A model generated the notes under the pieces. That model searched no databases and had not been told where the DNA came from. It saw only the letters and a list, made by a program, of their open reading frames with translations. 47,343 bases of DNA, taken from Modestobacter sp. Leaf380. GTDB taxonomy: Bacteria; Actinomycetota; Actinomycetes; Mycobacteriales; Geodermatophilaceae. The position numbers were made by a program, and so were the translations under genes. The number at the start of each line of letters is the position of its first letter. The stretch's first letter is position 1. Below are positions 6,472 to 14,906 of the stretch, piece by piece. Where the stretch lies: assembly GCF_001424485.1 (NCBI RefSeq), contig NZ_LMQC01000011.1, positions 1 to 47,343 on the forward strand. The letters are read 5' to 3'.

Positions 6472-6513
6472 CAGTTCCCGGGCCTGATCAGCATCGTCAC
6501 CCTCGCGCAGTGA
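6472..6513 (+). pseudogene. tadC: tadC, detached last codons
   Basis: The bases encode QFPGLISIVTLAQ and then TGA, the expected C-terminus of the tadC gene broken at 3905. Read upstream into the cassette the frame continues AAVFAIFA, close to the native LPVTVLFA. Confidence 0.85.
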
Positions 6514-6545
6514 GGGTCCACCGCACCACCTCGAGGAGACCGCCC

Positions 6546-6755
6546 GTGCCCGTCCTGACCGTCCTGCTCACCGCTCTCGCGGCACTCGCGACCCGCCTGC
6601 GCGGGCCCGACCCGGAGCGTGGCGACGTGCCCGGCTGGGTGATGATCACGGTGATGACCGCAGCCCTCGTGCTGGCGATCCTCATCCCGTTCCGCGAGGC
6701 GATCGTCACGGCGGTGGAGAACGCGCTGAGCTCGGTCACCGCCGGCGGTGGCTGA
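6546..6755 (+). CDS. Flp-type pilin / TadA-locus small membrane protein
   Basis: A 69-aa protein with GTG start and GAGGAG seven bases upstream. It has a short basic N-terminus, the processing-like segment PDPERGDVPGWVMITVMTAA, a single hydrophobic helix (VMITVMTAALVLAILIPF) and a short tail ending in glycines. This is the layout of actinobacterial Flp pilins, the substrates polymerised by the Tad machine after prepilin peptidase cleavage before the helix. It lies between the tadC remnant and tadE, as in intact loci, and overlaps the tadE start by eight bases. The earlier start at 6510 lies inside tadC and is disfavoured. Confidence 0.8.
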   Translation: MPVLTVLLTALAALATRLRGPDPERGDVPGWVMITVMTAALVLAILIPFREAIVTAVENALSSVTAGGG

Positions 6756-7155
6756 GCCCGGGCCGCGCGAGGACGGCGAGCGGGGGAGCGCCGTCGTCGA
6801 CTTCGTCTTCGTGTCGGTGCTCGTCGTCGTCCTGCTGCTGGCGGTGCTGCAGGTCGCGGTCTACGTGCACGTCCGCAACGTGGTGACGGCGTCGGCGCAG
6901 GAGGGCGCCCGCTACGCCGCCAACGCCGACGTGCCCGCCGCGGTCGGGGCCGACCGGGCCCTGGAGGTGGTGGCCGCGGCGACCAGCGTGCAGACCGCCC
7001 GCGGGCTGCGTTGCACCAGCGTGCAGGAGACCGACCCCAGTGGTCTGGTGCTCGTGGTCGTGCGGTGCGAGGGCTCGGTGCCCAGCCTGCTCGCGGCCCT
7101 CGGCGACCTGCTGCCGCTCCAGGTGACCGGCAGAGCGGTGGAGGAGGCGTCGTGA
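6748..7155 (+). CDS. tadE: TadE-like pseudopilin
   Basis: A 135-aa protein with the TadE N-terminus: EDGERGSAVVDFVFVSVLVVVLLL, where the conserved Glu/Asp after the cleavage glycine is followed by one long hydrophobic helix (about residues 17-40), then AQEGARYAA. The C-terminal domain is small and contains two cysteines (RCTS, VRCEG). TadE-type minor pilins are cleaved by prepilin peptidase and help initiate Flp pili. The gene overlaps both neighbours (GTG 6748 inside the pilin gene, TGA shared with the next GTG), so the three are translationally coupled. Confidence 0.85.
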   Translation: MAEPGPREDGERGSAVVDFVFVSVLVVVLLLAVLQVAVYVHVRNVVTASAQEGARYAANADVPAAVGADRALEVVAAATSVQTARGLRCTSVQETDPSGLVLVVVRCEGSVPSLLAALGDLLPLQVTGRAVEEAS

Positions 7156-7622
7156 GCGCGGCGGTGGAGGAGGGGCGCCGGGACGACGGGGAGCGCGGCT
7201 CGGCGATCGTCGAGTTCGTCTTCATCGCCCTGGTCGTCTTCGTGCCGCTGGTCTACCTGGTCGCCGGGTTCTCCGCGGTGCAGCGCGGGGTCTTCGCCGC
7301 CGACGCCGCCGCCCGGGAGGCCGGTCGGGCCGTGGCGACCGCACCGGACCCGGCGACGGGGCTGGCCCGCGCGGAGGCGGCGGCGGCCCTCGCCGTGGCC
7401 GACCAGGCGGTCGACGCCACCGACGTCACCGTCGCCTACGTGCCGGCCGGCGTGGAGTGCTCGGCGACCACCGGCGGGTACCTGCCCACGCTGGCGCCGG
7501 GGGAGGAGTTCAGCGTCTGCGTCACCGTGACCGTGCGGGTCCCGCTGCTGCCCGAGTTCATCGACGCGAACACAGCGACGGGGCAGTTCGTCGTCGAACG
7601 CGACCGCTACGTCGACGCCTGA
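7152..7622 (+). CDS. tadF: TadF/TadE-like pseudopilin
   Basis: A 156-aa protein with the sequence DDGERGSAIVEFVFIALVVFVPLVYLV at its N-terminus, the same type III prepilin-like signal as the gene before it, followed by AREAGRAVATA. The two cysteines (VECSAT, FSVCVTV) probably form a disulphide outside the membrane. GTG 7152 overlaps the tadE stop as GTGA. It ends the operon: the usual tadG-type gene with a von Willebrand domain is not seen downstream. Confidence 0.85.
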   Translation: MSAAVEEGRRDDGERGSAIVEFVFIALVVFVPLVYLVAGFSAVQRGVFAADAAAREAGRAVATAPDPATGLARAEAAAALAVADQAVDATDVTVAYVPAGVECSATTGGYLPTLAPGEEFSVCVTVTVRVPLLPEFIDANTATGQFVVERDRYVDA

Positions 7623-7732
7623 CTGTGACAGGTGGGACGGCTGGGGTGACCGACCCGCGACGCGCCCGGGCGACACACCGGCGGGTGGTCCGCGCGAGGA
7701 CCGTCACGCAGCGCGAGCGTCGGCGTGTTCCC

Positions 7733-7738
7733 TAGTCT
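7733..7738 (+). promoter_or_regulatory. -10 hexamer TAGTCT, leaderless start
   Basis: TAGTCT lies seven bases before GTG 7746, which decides between the two possible GTG starts (7725 and 7746). Confidence 0.55.
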
Positions 7739-7745
7739 CTGCTGT

Positions 7746-9521
7746 GTGTCGTCACCCGCCGTCCACCTGCCGGACGGGCCCCGACTGGGTGGTCACCGGT
7801 CACAGCGGGTGGTCCCCGACGTGGCACCCGCGGTCGGCGCCGTCCTGGACGCGCTGCCCGCCCCCGCCGTCCTGCTCGACGCCGACGGCACGATCGTCCT
7901 GGTCAACGCTGCCTGGACCGAGCAGCTGCGGCACCGGCCCGGTCTCCCGGTCTCGGTGGGCGGGGACTACACCGAGGCCGTGCTCGCCGTCCGTGACGAC
8001 CCCGACGTGCGTGACCTGCTCGCCGCGCTCGGCGAGCTGTCCTCCCGCGGCGGCCCGATGGTCTCCGTCGACGTCCCGCTCGCCCCGGGCCAGGCCGGCC
8101 GCTGGGTGCACGTCCAGGCCACCCGCGTCGACGACGCCGGCCGGCTCGTCGTCACCCACACCGACATCACCGCCCGGGTCGAGGCCGTCCGTGGCGCCGC
8201 CCGCGCCTCCCGGTACGACGACCTCACCGAGCTGCCCAACCGGGTGCACCTGCAGGAGCTCATCGACGACGAGCTGGCCGCCCCCGGTGGGCTCCCGGTC
8301 GCGGTGCTCTTCCTCGACGTCGACGGCTTCAAGGCCGTCAACGACAGCCTGGGCCACGACGCCGGCGACGAGCTGATCCGCGAGGTCGCCCTGCGGCTGG
8401 CCGCGCACACCCGCACCGAGGACACCGTAGGCCGGCTCGGCGGCGACGAGTTCGTCGTCCTGGGCCGCGGTTGCGACGAGGCCGACGCCGCCGCCCTCGC
8501 CCTGCGCTGCCAGGGCGCGTTCGCCGAGCCCTTCGCCGTGGACGGCCAGACCGTGCCGTTGACGGTGAGCATCGGCATCGCGGTCACCGACGGCTCCGGG
8601 GACGGCCGCGCCGGCGACCTCGTCCGGGACGCCGACCTCGCCATGTACGCGGCCAAGTCCGCCGGCCGCAACGCCGTCCGGCTGTTCTCCCCGGAGCTGC
8701 GGGTCGCCGCCCAGCGCCGGCTGTGGGTCGCCGGCGAGCTGCGCGAGGCCATCGCCACCGACCAGCTCGTCGTCCACTACCAACCGCTCATGCACCTGCG
8801 GACCCGCGCCGTCACCGGCGTCGAGGCCCTCGTCCGCTGGCAGCACCCCACGCGCGGTCTGCTGCCCCCCGGGGACTTCGTGCCCGTCGCCGAGGCCAAC
8901 GGCCTGGTCGACGAGCTGACCCGCTGGGTGCTCGGCACCGTCGCGCGGGACGCCGCCGCCTGGGACGCCATGGGCCTGCCGCTCACCGCCGCGGTCAACA
9001 TCAGCGCCACCCACATCGGCTCGGGCACCCTCGTCGCCGACGTCACCGCCGCGCTCACCGCCTCCGGGCTGCGGCCCGAACGGCTGGTCGTCGAGCTCAC
9101 CGAGACCAGCGTCGCCGAGGACCCCGAGCGTGCCGCCGCCCAGTTCGCCGAACTGCGGGTCTCGGGCATCGAGGTGTCCATCGACGACTTCGGCAGCGGG
9201 TTCTCCTGCCTCGGGCAGATCGTCTCCATGCCCGCCGGCATCCTCAAGATCGACCGCAGCCTGGTCGCCGGCGTCGCCGCCGCCGACCACAAGGAGGCCA
9301 GCCAGTCCGCGGCCGCCGTCGAGACCGTCGTCGGCCTGGCCCGGGCCTGCGGCATGCGCAGCGTCGCCGAGGGCATCGAGACCGAGGCCCAGCTGGCCCT
9401 CGTCGCGGCCCTGGGCTGCACCTACGGCCAGGGCTTCCACATCGCCCGGCCGATGCCCGCCGAGGACCTGCCCCGCTGGCTGGGCTCGCGCAGCCGCCGC
9501 CGCGCCGTCGTCCCCGGCTGA
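7746..9521 (+). CDS. PAS-GGDEF-EAL cyclic di-GMP enzyme, 591 aa
   Basis: A PAS-like sensor region (about 25-145) ends VVTHTDITARVEAVR. The GGDEF domain has an intact active site GGDEF (about 232-236) and an RTED allosteric I-site exactly five residues earlier, so diguanylate cyclase activity with product inhibition is expected. The EAL domain keeps EALVRW (about 360), NISATH, ELTETS, DDFGSG, KIDRSL and EGIETEAQ, so phosphodiesterase activity is also plausible. There is no transmembrane segment or signal peptide, so the protein is cytosolic. It starts just after the Tad operon; a role in surface attachment would fit but is inference. Very high GC and absence of rare codons mark it as core. Confidence 0.93.
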   Translation: MSSPAVHLPDGPRLGGHRSQRVVPDVAPAVGAVLDALPAPAVLLDADGTIVLVNAAWTEQLRHRPGLPVSVGGDYTEAVLAVRDDPDVRDLLAALGELSSRGGPMVSVDVPLAPGQAGRWVHVQATRVDDAGRLVVTHTDITARVEAVRGAARASRYDDLTELPNRVHLQELIDDELAAPGGLPVAVLFLDVDGFKAVNDSLGHDAGDELIREVALRLAAHTRTEDTVGRLGGDEFVVLGRGCDEADAAALALRCQGAFAEPFAVDGQTVPLTVSIGIAVTDGSGDGRAGDLVRDADLAMYAAKSAGRNAVRLFSPELRVAAQRRLWVAGELREAIATDQLVVHYQPLMHLRTRAVTGVEALVRWQHPTRGLLPPGDFVPVAEANGLVDELTRWVLGTVARDAAAWDAMGLPLTAAVNISATHIGSGTLVADVTAALTASGLRPERLVVELTETSVAEDPERAAAQFAELRVSGIEVSIDDFGSGFSCLGQIVSMPAGILKIDRSLVAGVAAADHKEASQSAAAVETVVGLARACGMRSVAEGIETEAQLALVAALGCTYGQGFHIARPMPAEDLPRWLGSRSRRRAVVPG

Positions 9522-9534
9522 GCCCCGCAGCCCG

Positions 9535-9552
9535 GCTGGTCGGCTGACCAGC
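9535..9552. terminator. hairpin between convergent genes
   Basis: GCTGGTC-GGCT-GACCAGC lies between the GGDEF-EAL stop and the convergent small membrane protein gene. Confidence 0.5.
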
Positions 9553-9555
9553 GGC

Positions 9556-9843
9556 TCAGCCCGGTTCGCCGCGGGCCTTGCGCCGGGCGACGACGCCGAT
9601 GTCGATCAGCGCCACCAGGGCCAGCACCCACAGCGCGACCGCGAACACCGCGGGAACCGGCGTCCGCCACAGCAGGAACCCGCCCCCGGTGCAGACGACG
9701 AGGCCGAACAGGGCCAGCACCAGCCGCAGCGTGAGCGCGGACTGTGCAGGCGCGGCCCCGCCGATGCCCGCCGTCGGGTCGTGGTGGTCGGGCCGGCCGC
9801 GCTCGACGTCGGCCCGGGTGCGCTGGGACTCCCGATCGCTCAT
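9556..9843 (-). CDS. small membrane protein, DUF6343-like, 95 aa
   Basis: A polar N-terminus (MSDRESQRTRADVERGRPDH) is followed by APAQSALTLRLVLALFGLVVCTGGGFLLWR and a second helix (VFAVALWVLALVALIDIGVVA), ending in basic RRKARGEPG. The SAL-x-LRLxLALFG pattern before the first of two helices recalls the small actinobacterial DUF6343 proteins of unknown function. It has no obvious operon partner; the surface protein gene upstream on the same strand is separated by a strong terminator. Confidence 0.75.
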   Translation of the reverse strand: MSDRESQRTRADVERGRPDHHDPTAGIGGAAPAQSALTLRLVLALFGLVVCTGGGFLLWRTPVPAVFAVALWVLALVALIDIGVVARRKARGEPG

Positions 9844-9863
9844 GGCGACCCCCGGTACCCGGC

Positions 9864-9891
9864 GCCCCGGAGGACACGCGTCCTCCGGGGC
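9864..9891. terminator. perfect 12-bp hairpin terminator
   Basis: GCCCCGGAGGAC-ACGC-GTCCTCCGGGGC, 20 bases downstream of the surface protein stop on the minus strand and just upstream of the 95-aa gene. Confidence 0.85.
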
Positions 9892-9910
9892 CTCGTGCTC
9901 GAGCCGGTGC

Positions 9911-12900
9911 TCAGGCCCGGCGGCGGGCCACCCGGGTCAGCCACGCCCCGCCGACGAGGGCGGCGCCGGCGACCAGGAGCAGGGTGAGCACCTCGACCGC
10001 CGGACCGGTGCGGGCCAGCAGCCCCGGCGCCGGCAGGGTGCCGGTGCCGGTCGACCCCGGCGGCGGGACGGCGACCACCGTGGTGGTCGAGGACAGGAAG
10101 CGGACCCCGCCGTCCAGGCCCGTGCACCCGCTGACGAGGACCCGCTGGCCGGGGGCGTCGCCCAGGGACACCGGGGTGCTGAAGACCCCCGAGGCGTCGG
10201 CCGTGGTCCGGGCCAGCTCGACGGCGCCCGGGTACAGCGCCACCGTGACGACCGCGCCCGGCGCGCACCCGTCCCCGCTGACCACGACGGGAGCCCCGCG
10301 CGGGGTCGTCGCGGCCAGTCCCAGCAGTGGGGCCGCTGCGGCCGGCGCCGTCGGCGGCAGGGTCACCGCGGCGGCCACGGCCACCCGGATGGTGAGCTGC
10401 TGGGTGGCCGCGGGGGCCAGGCCGTTGCTGGCGCTGTAGGTGACGACCGTGGTGCCGTCCGTGGTCGGGACGCCGCTGAGCACAGCGGTGCCGTCACCGA
10501 CGTCGGTCGACGTCAGGCCGGCCGGCAGCGTGGCGGGGTCGACCGTCACGGCGACCGGCCCGGCGGGGCGCCCCGCGCTGGTGGTCACGACGAAGCGGGC
10601 CGGGGACCCGGTGCTGAGGACGATCCGGTCGGTGCTGGTGAACGCGGGCGGCTCCAGCACGGTCAGCTCGAGCGGGGCGGTCGCCGGTGCCGCCGTGCCG
10701 CCGGGGGTGGCGGTGACGACGACGCGGTAGACCCCGCCGGACCCGGCACCGGGCGTGCCGCGCAGGGTCGCGGTGCCGTCCCCGGCGTCGACCAGGGCGA
10801 GGCCCGCCGGCAGGGCGGGGGTGCTGGTCGCCGTGAGGGCCGGGGGCGCCGGGAAGCCGCCGGACGTGCTGACGGCGACGGTCAGCGCGCTGCCCACGGC
10901 CACCGAGGCGGTCGCCGGCACGCTCAGGGTGGGGGACTCGTCGACCCGGACGGTCAGCGTCTGGGTCGTGGCCCCGGCGGAGCCGCCGGTGGTCCGGGCG
11001 GTCAGCGTGACCGTCGAGGTGCCCCCCGACCCGGCCGGCGGGGTACCGGTGAGCAGCGCGGACCCGTTGCCCTGGTCGGTCAGCGTGAGCCAGCCCGGCA
11101 GCGCCGCGCCGGTGACGGTCACCGGGGTGGGGTGCCCGCCGGTCGTGGCGACCAGGACCGTCCCGGCGGCGCCGGCGGTGAACGTGGCCGTGCTGCCCGA
11201 GGTGAACCGGGGCGACTCGTCGACGACGAGGGAGAAGCTCTGCGTCGTCTCCTGCCCTCGGTTGTTCGCGGCGGCCAGGCCGATCGTCAGCACGCCACCG
11301 GCGCCCACCGGCGGGGTGCCCGACAGGGTCGCCCGGCCACCGCCCTGCGGGGTCAGGGTGAGCCAGGAGGGCAGCGCCGTGGTGGCCCGCACGGTGGCCG
11401 CGGGGCTGCCGCTGACCTCCAGCGGGACCGAGCCGGCGGTGCCGACCCGCAGCGTGCCGGTGGCGGGGGTGACGAACGCCGGTGCGGTGCCCACCGAGAC
11501 GGTGGCCGCCCGGGTGGTCGCGGTGTCCGCGGGGTTGGTGAACACGGCCCGGAACCGGACGCCGTCGTCGGCGAGGGCGAGGGTCACCGTCAGCGACGTC
11601 GAGGTCGCACCGGGCACGTCCGCGAAGGCCCCGCCCGGAGCGGCCCGCTGCCACTGCACGGTCGGCGTCGGGGAACCCGAGGCCGCGGCCGTCAGCGTGA
11701 CGGGCCCGGGGGCGACGTCCTGGTCGGCGGGCTGGGTCGTGACGACCGGGGACCCCTGCACGGTGACCACCAGGTCCTGCACGGCGTCGGGGGCGAAGCC
11801 GTTGGTCGCGGTGAAGCGCAGGACCGACGCGCCGGCCGTGGTCGGCGTCCCGGACAGGGTGCGGCCGGCGCCGGTGCCCGAGAGCGTGAGGCCGGCCGGC
11901 AGCGTGCCCGACACCAGGGCCACCGAGGTGACGGCGGGGGCGGCGCTGGTGGTGACGGCGACGGTGGCCGGGGTGCCGGCCACCAGGGTCGCGGTGGCCG
12001 GGCTGGTGAAGGCCGGGCTGCGGTAGACGGTGAGCGTCAGGGTCGTGGTCGCGTCGGTGGTCCCGTTGGCCGCCTTCAGGAGGACCGGGTAGGTCCCCTC
12101 GGAGCCGGCGGCGGGCGTGCCGGACAGGGTGGCCGTGCCGTCGCCGGCGTCGCTGAGCAGGACGCCCGCGGGCAGCGTCGAGGCGGTGGTGATCGCCGGG
12201 GCCGGGTAGCCGGTGGTGGTGACGGCGACCGAGGCCGGGGCCGACACCGGCAGTGCGGCGGTCGTGGCGCCGGTGAAGGCGGGCGCACGCTGGACGACGA
12301 CCGAGCCGGAGCCGGTACCGGCGTCCAGGGTGGCGGTGACGGCGCTGGGTCCCGACACCGTGCCGCTCTGGTAGCCGACCTCGGCGACCCCGGCGGCCAG
12401 CGGCACGACGCGGGGACCGGCCGAGCCGCCGACGGTGGCGTCGCCCGGCGGGTCGGCGAAGGTCACCGGGAGGCCGCTGAACGCGGTCAGGTCGGCGGGC
12501 GCCACCGCGGAGCCGCCGCTGTCGGTGGTCAGTGCCGCCCGCACCGTGCTGCTGGCGCCGGGGCCCTGGACCGTGGGCGGGGCCGCGGTGACGAGGAGGG
12601 TCAGCCGCGGGGTGACCGTGGCGGGACCGCGGACCGTGTCGCAGCCCGGGGTGCCCGGCCCGGTCGAGCAGCCCCACCAGTTGGAGGTCGCCACGGCCGC
12701 GGCGTTGCTGGACAACGCCGAACCGTTCGCGGCGGTGTTGGCGGTGAAGCGGTTGAACCGCAGGTCGGCGGTGCCCCCGGCGACCGCGACGGCGCCCCCG
12801 GAACCCGCGGGCCCGGCGGCCTGGTTGCCGGTGAAGGTCGAGTGCCGCACCGACAGCTGGCCGCTCTGCGCCCAGATGGCAGCGCCGGTGCCGGTGCCCG

Positions 12901-13771
12901 CCGTGGCGTCGGCGGCGTTGTCGACGAAGCGCACCCCGTCCACCGTGGCGGTGCCGGCACCGCGGACGACGAGGGCGCCACCGTTGTCCAGGCCCGCCGT
13001 CGGGCTGGTGCTCCGGTTGGTGGAGAAGGTCCCGCCGGTGATCGTGAGCGCCTCACCGGGGGTGGCGCCGGTGGCCTCGTAGGCGACGCCGGAGCCGGCA
13101 CTCGCCCCGGAGGTGTTGCCCGCGACGGTCGTCCGGGTCAGGGTCAGGCGGCCGCCGATGAACTGGATGCCGCCGCCGGGGGCGTTGCTGCGGGTGGTCG
13201 AGCCGGTGTTGGCGCGGTTGTCCCGCACCACGGAGTCGACCAGGGTCAGCGAGTCCGCCTGCGCGGCGTCGACGGACCCGCCGAGCACCCCGGCCCCGCC
13301 GAACGTGTCGTCGGCGCCCTCGGCGAGGGTCAGGCCGGTCAGCGTGAGGGCGACCCCGCCGGTCGCCGAGGGGTCCATCACCACGACCCGGCTCAGGTAC
13401 CCGGCGGTCACCACGGTCGAGGCGGCGCCCGCCCCGACGACCCGGACGTCCCGGCCCGGCGCGGTGCCCACGACGAGCGGCCCCGAGGTGAGGGAGTACG
13501 TCCCGGCGGGGACGGTGATGGTCACCTCGCCGCCGGTGTTGTCGGCCAGGCAGGTGGCCTCGCGCAGGCTCAGTGGCGAGGGCGCGGTGGTCGTCGCGGG
13601 GTTGCCGCAGGCGCCCGTCCCGGCCGGCACGTCGGCGGTCGTGCTGACCGTCAGGGCCGTCGCGGCGACCGCCGTCGAGGCCGGCAGCAGCACGAGCTGC
13701 CCGGCCACCGAGACCCCGGCGACGGCGAGCACCAGGGCCGAGCGGGCGGACCGACGGGACGAGCGGGACAC
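9911..13771 (-). CDS. sortase-anchored beta-helix/Ig-like surface protein, 1286 aa
   Basis: A secreted wall protein. It has a Sec signal peptide (SALVLAVAGVSVAGQLVLLPASTAVAA, about 10-36). A CSLREA-like start (PLSLREATCLAD) leads into a right-handed beta-helix (about 40-370) with repeated GGG/GGA turns. Seven or more Ig-like putative-binding repeats of the He_PIG type (about 430-1130) share LPAGLxxxDxGDGTATLSGTP. A final Ig-like domain and the sorting signal LARTG, a hydrophobic helix and RRRA close the protein. LAxTG is the class E sortase signal of high-GC actinobacteria. GTG 13771 has GGAGGAA just upstream; the longer frame upstream is overlap with the divergent cluster. The divergent neighbour is the tail-collar operon. 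Confidence 0.9.
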   Translation of the reverse strand: MSRSSRRSARSALVLAVAGVSVAGQLVLLPASTAVAATALTVSTTADVPAGTGACGNPATTTAPSPLSLREATCLADNTGGEVTITVPAGTYSLTSGPLVVGTAPGRDVRVVGAGAASTVVTAGYLSRVVVMDPSATGGVALTLTGLTLAEGADDTFGGAGVLGGSVDAAQADSLTLVDSVVRDNRANTGSTTRSNAPGGGIQFIGGRLTLTRTTVAGNTSGASAGSGVAYEATGATPGEALTITGGTFSTNRSTSPTAGLDNGGALVVRGAGTATVDGVRFVDNAADATAGTGTGAAIWAQSGQLSVRHSTFTGNQAAGPAGSGGAVAVAGGTADLRFNRFTANTAANGSALSSNAAAVATSNWWGCSTGPGTPGCDTVRGPATVTPRLTLLVTAAPPTVQGPGASSTVRAALTTDSGGSAVAPADLTAFSGLPVTFADPPGDATVGGSAGPRVVPLAAGVAEVGYQSGTVSGPSAVTATLDAGTGSGSVVVQRAPAFTGATTAALPVSAPASVAVTTTGYPAPAITTASTLPAGVLLSDAGDGTATLSGTPAAGSEGTYPVLLKAANGTTDATTTLTLTVYRSPAFTSPATATLVAGTPATVAVTTSAAPAVTSVALVSGTLPAGLTLSGTGAGRTLSGTPTTAGASVLRFTATNGFAPDAVQDLVVTVQGSPVVTTQPADQDVAPGPVTLTAAASGSPTPTVQWQRAAPGGAFADVPGATSTSLTVTLALADDGVRFRAVFTNPADTATTRAATVSVGTAPAFVTPATGTLRVGTAGSVPLEVSGSPAATVRATTALPSWLTLTPQGGGRATLSGTPPVGAGGVLTIGLAAANNRGQETTQSFSLVVDESPRFTSGSTATFTAGAAGTVLVATTGGHPTPVTVTGAALPGWLTLTDQGNGSALLTGTPPAGSGGTSTVTLTARTTGGSAGATTQTLTVRVDESPTLSVPATASVAVGSALTVAVSTSGGFPAPPALTATSTPALPAGLALVDAGDGTATLRGTPGAGSGGVYRVVVTATPGGTAAPATAPLELTVLEPPAFTSTDRIVLSTGSPARFVVTTSAGRPAGPVAVTVDPATLPAGLTSTDVGDGTAVLSGVPTTDGTTVVTYSASNGLAPAATQQLTIRVAVAAAVTLPPTAPAAAAPLLGLAATTPRGAPVVVSGDGCAPGAVVTVALYPGAVELARTTADASGVFSTPVSLGDAPGQRVLVSGCTGLDGGVRFLSSTTTVVAVPPPGSTGTGTLPAPGLLARTGPAVEVLTLLLVAGAALVGGAWLTRVARRRA

Positions 13772-13984
13772 GGTTCCTCCACATCGTGCCGCCGCGGGTC
13801 GTGGCACGCAGGCCACCCTGCCGCGCGAGCCGGGACGACGTCCGGGACCACGCGGTGGAGACTCGACAGCGCGAGCACGGAGCCACGCCGACATCTGCCA
13901 AATGGCCGCGCAGCCCTGCCGCGGCTGGGCAGACTCCGCAGCTGACCGGCCCCGCCAGGGCCCGGCGTGCCCCGAGGAGTCGTC

Positions 13985-14410
13985 GTGGTCCTGGTCAGTC
14001 GCCGGCACGTCCTCGCCGGCGCCGGTGCCCTCGGCCTGGCCGGTGCCCTCGGACCGCTCGTCGCTCCGGCTGCGCTCGCCGTCGACGCCTCCGCGGTGCG
14101 GGGGCCGCTCCCGGTGCCCGGGCGCTCGGCCTACCTCGGCGTCGTCGGTGCGGTGTTCACGGCCGTGACCGGGGACGCCGTCGCGCACGAGCTGCGTCTG
14201 CGCGCCGTGCTGGACCCCACCACCGTCCCGGCCGACCCCGAGTCCGCCTTCACCCTGGCCCTGGAGGACCTCGGTGCCGGCACCCGCCCGCTGCAGGAGG
14301 GCATCGTCGAGCTCGCCACCCCGGGCGTCGGGACGGCGGTGCTCTTCCTCTCCCCGGTGGGTGCAGTCGGCGAGCGCGAGCTGCACGCCGTGGTGCGGCG
14401 GGGTGCCTGA
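13985..14410 (+). CDS. DUF6916-like protein with Tat signal, 141 aa
   Basis: GAGGAG lies five bases before GTG 13985. The N-terminus VSRRHVLAGAGALGLAGALGP is a twin-arginine (SRRxVLxG) export signal followed by a hydrophobic stretch ending PAALA-V, so export of the folded protein is expected. The mature part of about 105 residues contains YLGVVGAVFTAV, ESAFTLALEDLG and GTAVLFLSPVG. It has the same strand order as the protein encoded at 14894 (FTLVFSGG, GTRLVSG, FLVPHPG), so the two are paralogues; DUF6916 membership is from memory of the pattern. It opens the tail-collar operon. Confidence 0.75.
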   Translation: MVLVSRRHVLAGAGALGLAGALGPLVAPAALAVDASAVRGPLPVPGRSAYLGVVGAVFTAVTGDAVAHELRLRAVLDPTTVPADPESAFTLALEDLGAGTRPLQEGIVELATPGVGTAVLFLSPVGAVGERELHAVVRRGA

Positions 14411-14906
14411 GGTGGTCGACGTCCGGCCGGCGGGACCCGGCGACGAGGAGTTCCTCCGCGACCTGTCGGCCGCGGTGCTGGCCGAGCAGTGGGCGCCGGC
14501 CGGGCTGCCGGACGCCGTCGCGCGGCCGTTGGCCGAGCAGCAGGTCCGCGCCCGGGACGGGCAGTACCGGGCGTCCTTCCCGGTGTCCACCGACCACGTG
14601 CTGCTGAGCGGGGGCCGCCGCGTCGGCCGCTGCTGGACGGCGGTCACCGGCGACGCACTGCACGTGCTCGACGTCGCGGTGGCCACCGCCGACCGCCGCC
14701 GCGGCGTGGCGACGGCGGCCCTGTGCGTCGTGCTCGCCGAGGCGCAGGTCCTCGGCGTCCCGGTCACGCTCAGCGTCTGGGCCGACGACCCCGCCGCGGG
14801 CCGGCTGTACGCGGGGCTGGGCTTCCGGCCCGTGCCCGGGTCCGCCGGCGCGGACGGGCGCCTGCAGCTGCGCCACGACGGGCCGGTGCCGGCATGCACC
14901 CGGTGA
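14403..14906 (+). CDS. GNAT-family N-acetyltransferase, 167 aa
   Basis: A single GNAT domain. VLDVAVATADRRRGVATAALCV contains the acetyl-CoA-binding R-R-x-x-G-x-A loop (about residues 98-106). SVWADDPAAGRLYAGLGFRPV is the typical C-terminal beta6-alpha4 motif. The substrate is unknown. GTG 14403 overlaps the end of the Tat-signal gene, and the 3' end overlaps the next ATG (14894), so it sits inside the coupled operon. Acetyltransferases recur beside tail-collar gene sets in other bacteria, as far as I recall, but a role there is unproved. Confidence 0.85.
   Translation: MPEVVDVRPAGPGDEEFLRDLSAAVLAEQWAPAGLPDAVARPLAEQQVRARDGQYRASFPVSTDHVLLSGGRRVGRCWTAVTGDALHVLDVAVATADRRRGVATAALCVVLAEAQVLGVPVTLSVWADDPAAGRLYAGLGFRPVPGSAGADGRLQLRHDGPVPACTR

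Noticed and set aside
7623-7735. Short frame continuing after tadF as a possible tadG
   Set aside because: Fewer than 40 codons, no signal or von Willebrand motif, and Arg-rich composition; it is the leader region of the GGDEF-EAL gene.
9578-13945. Very long open frame (1455 codons) on the plus strand
   Set aside because: It is antisense to the 1286-aa surface protein and has low-complexity Arg/Gly composition, typical of shadow frames in GC-rich DNA. The minus-strand product has a signal peptide, repeats and a sorting signal.
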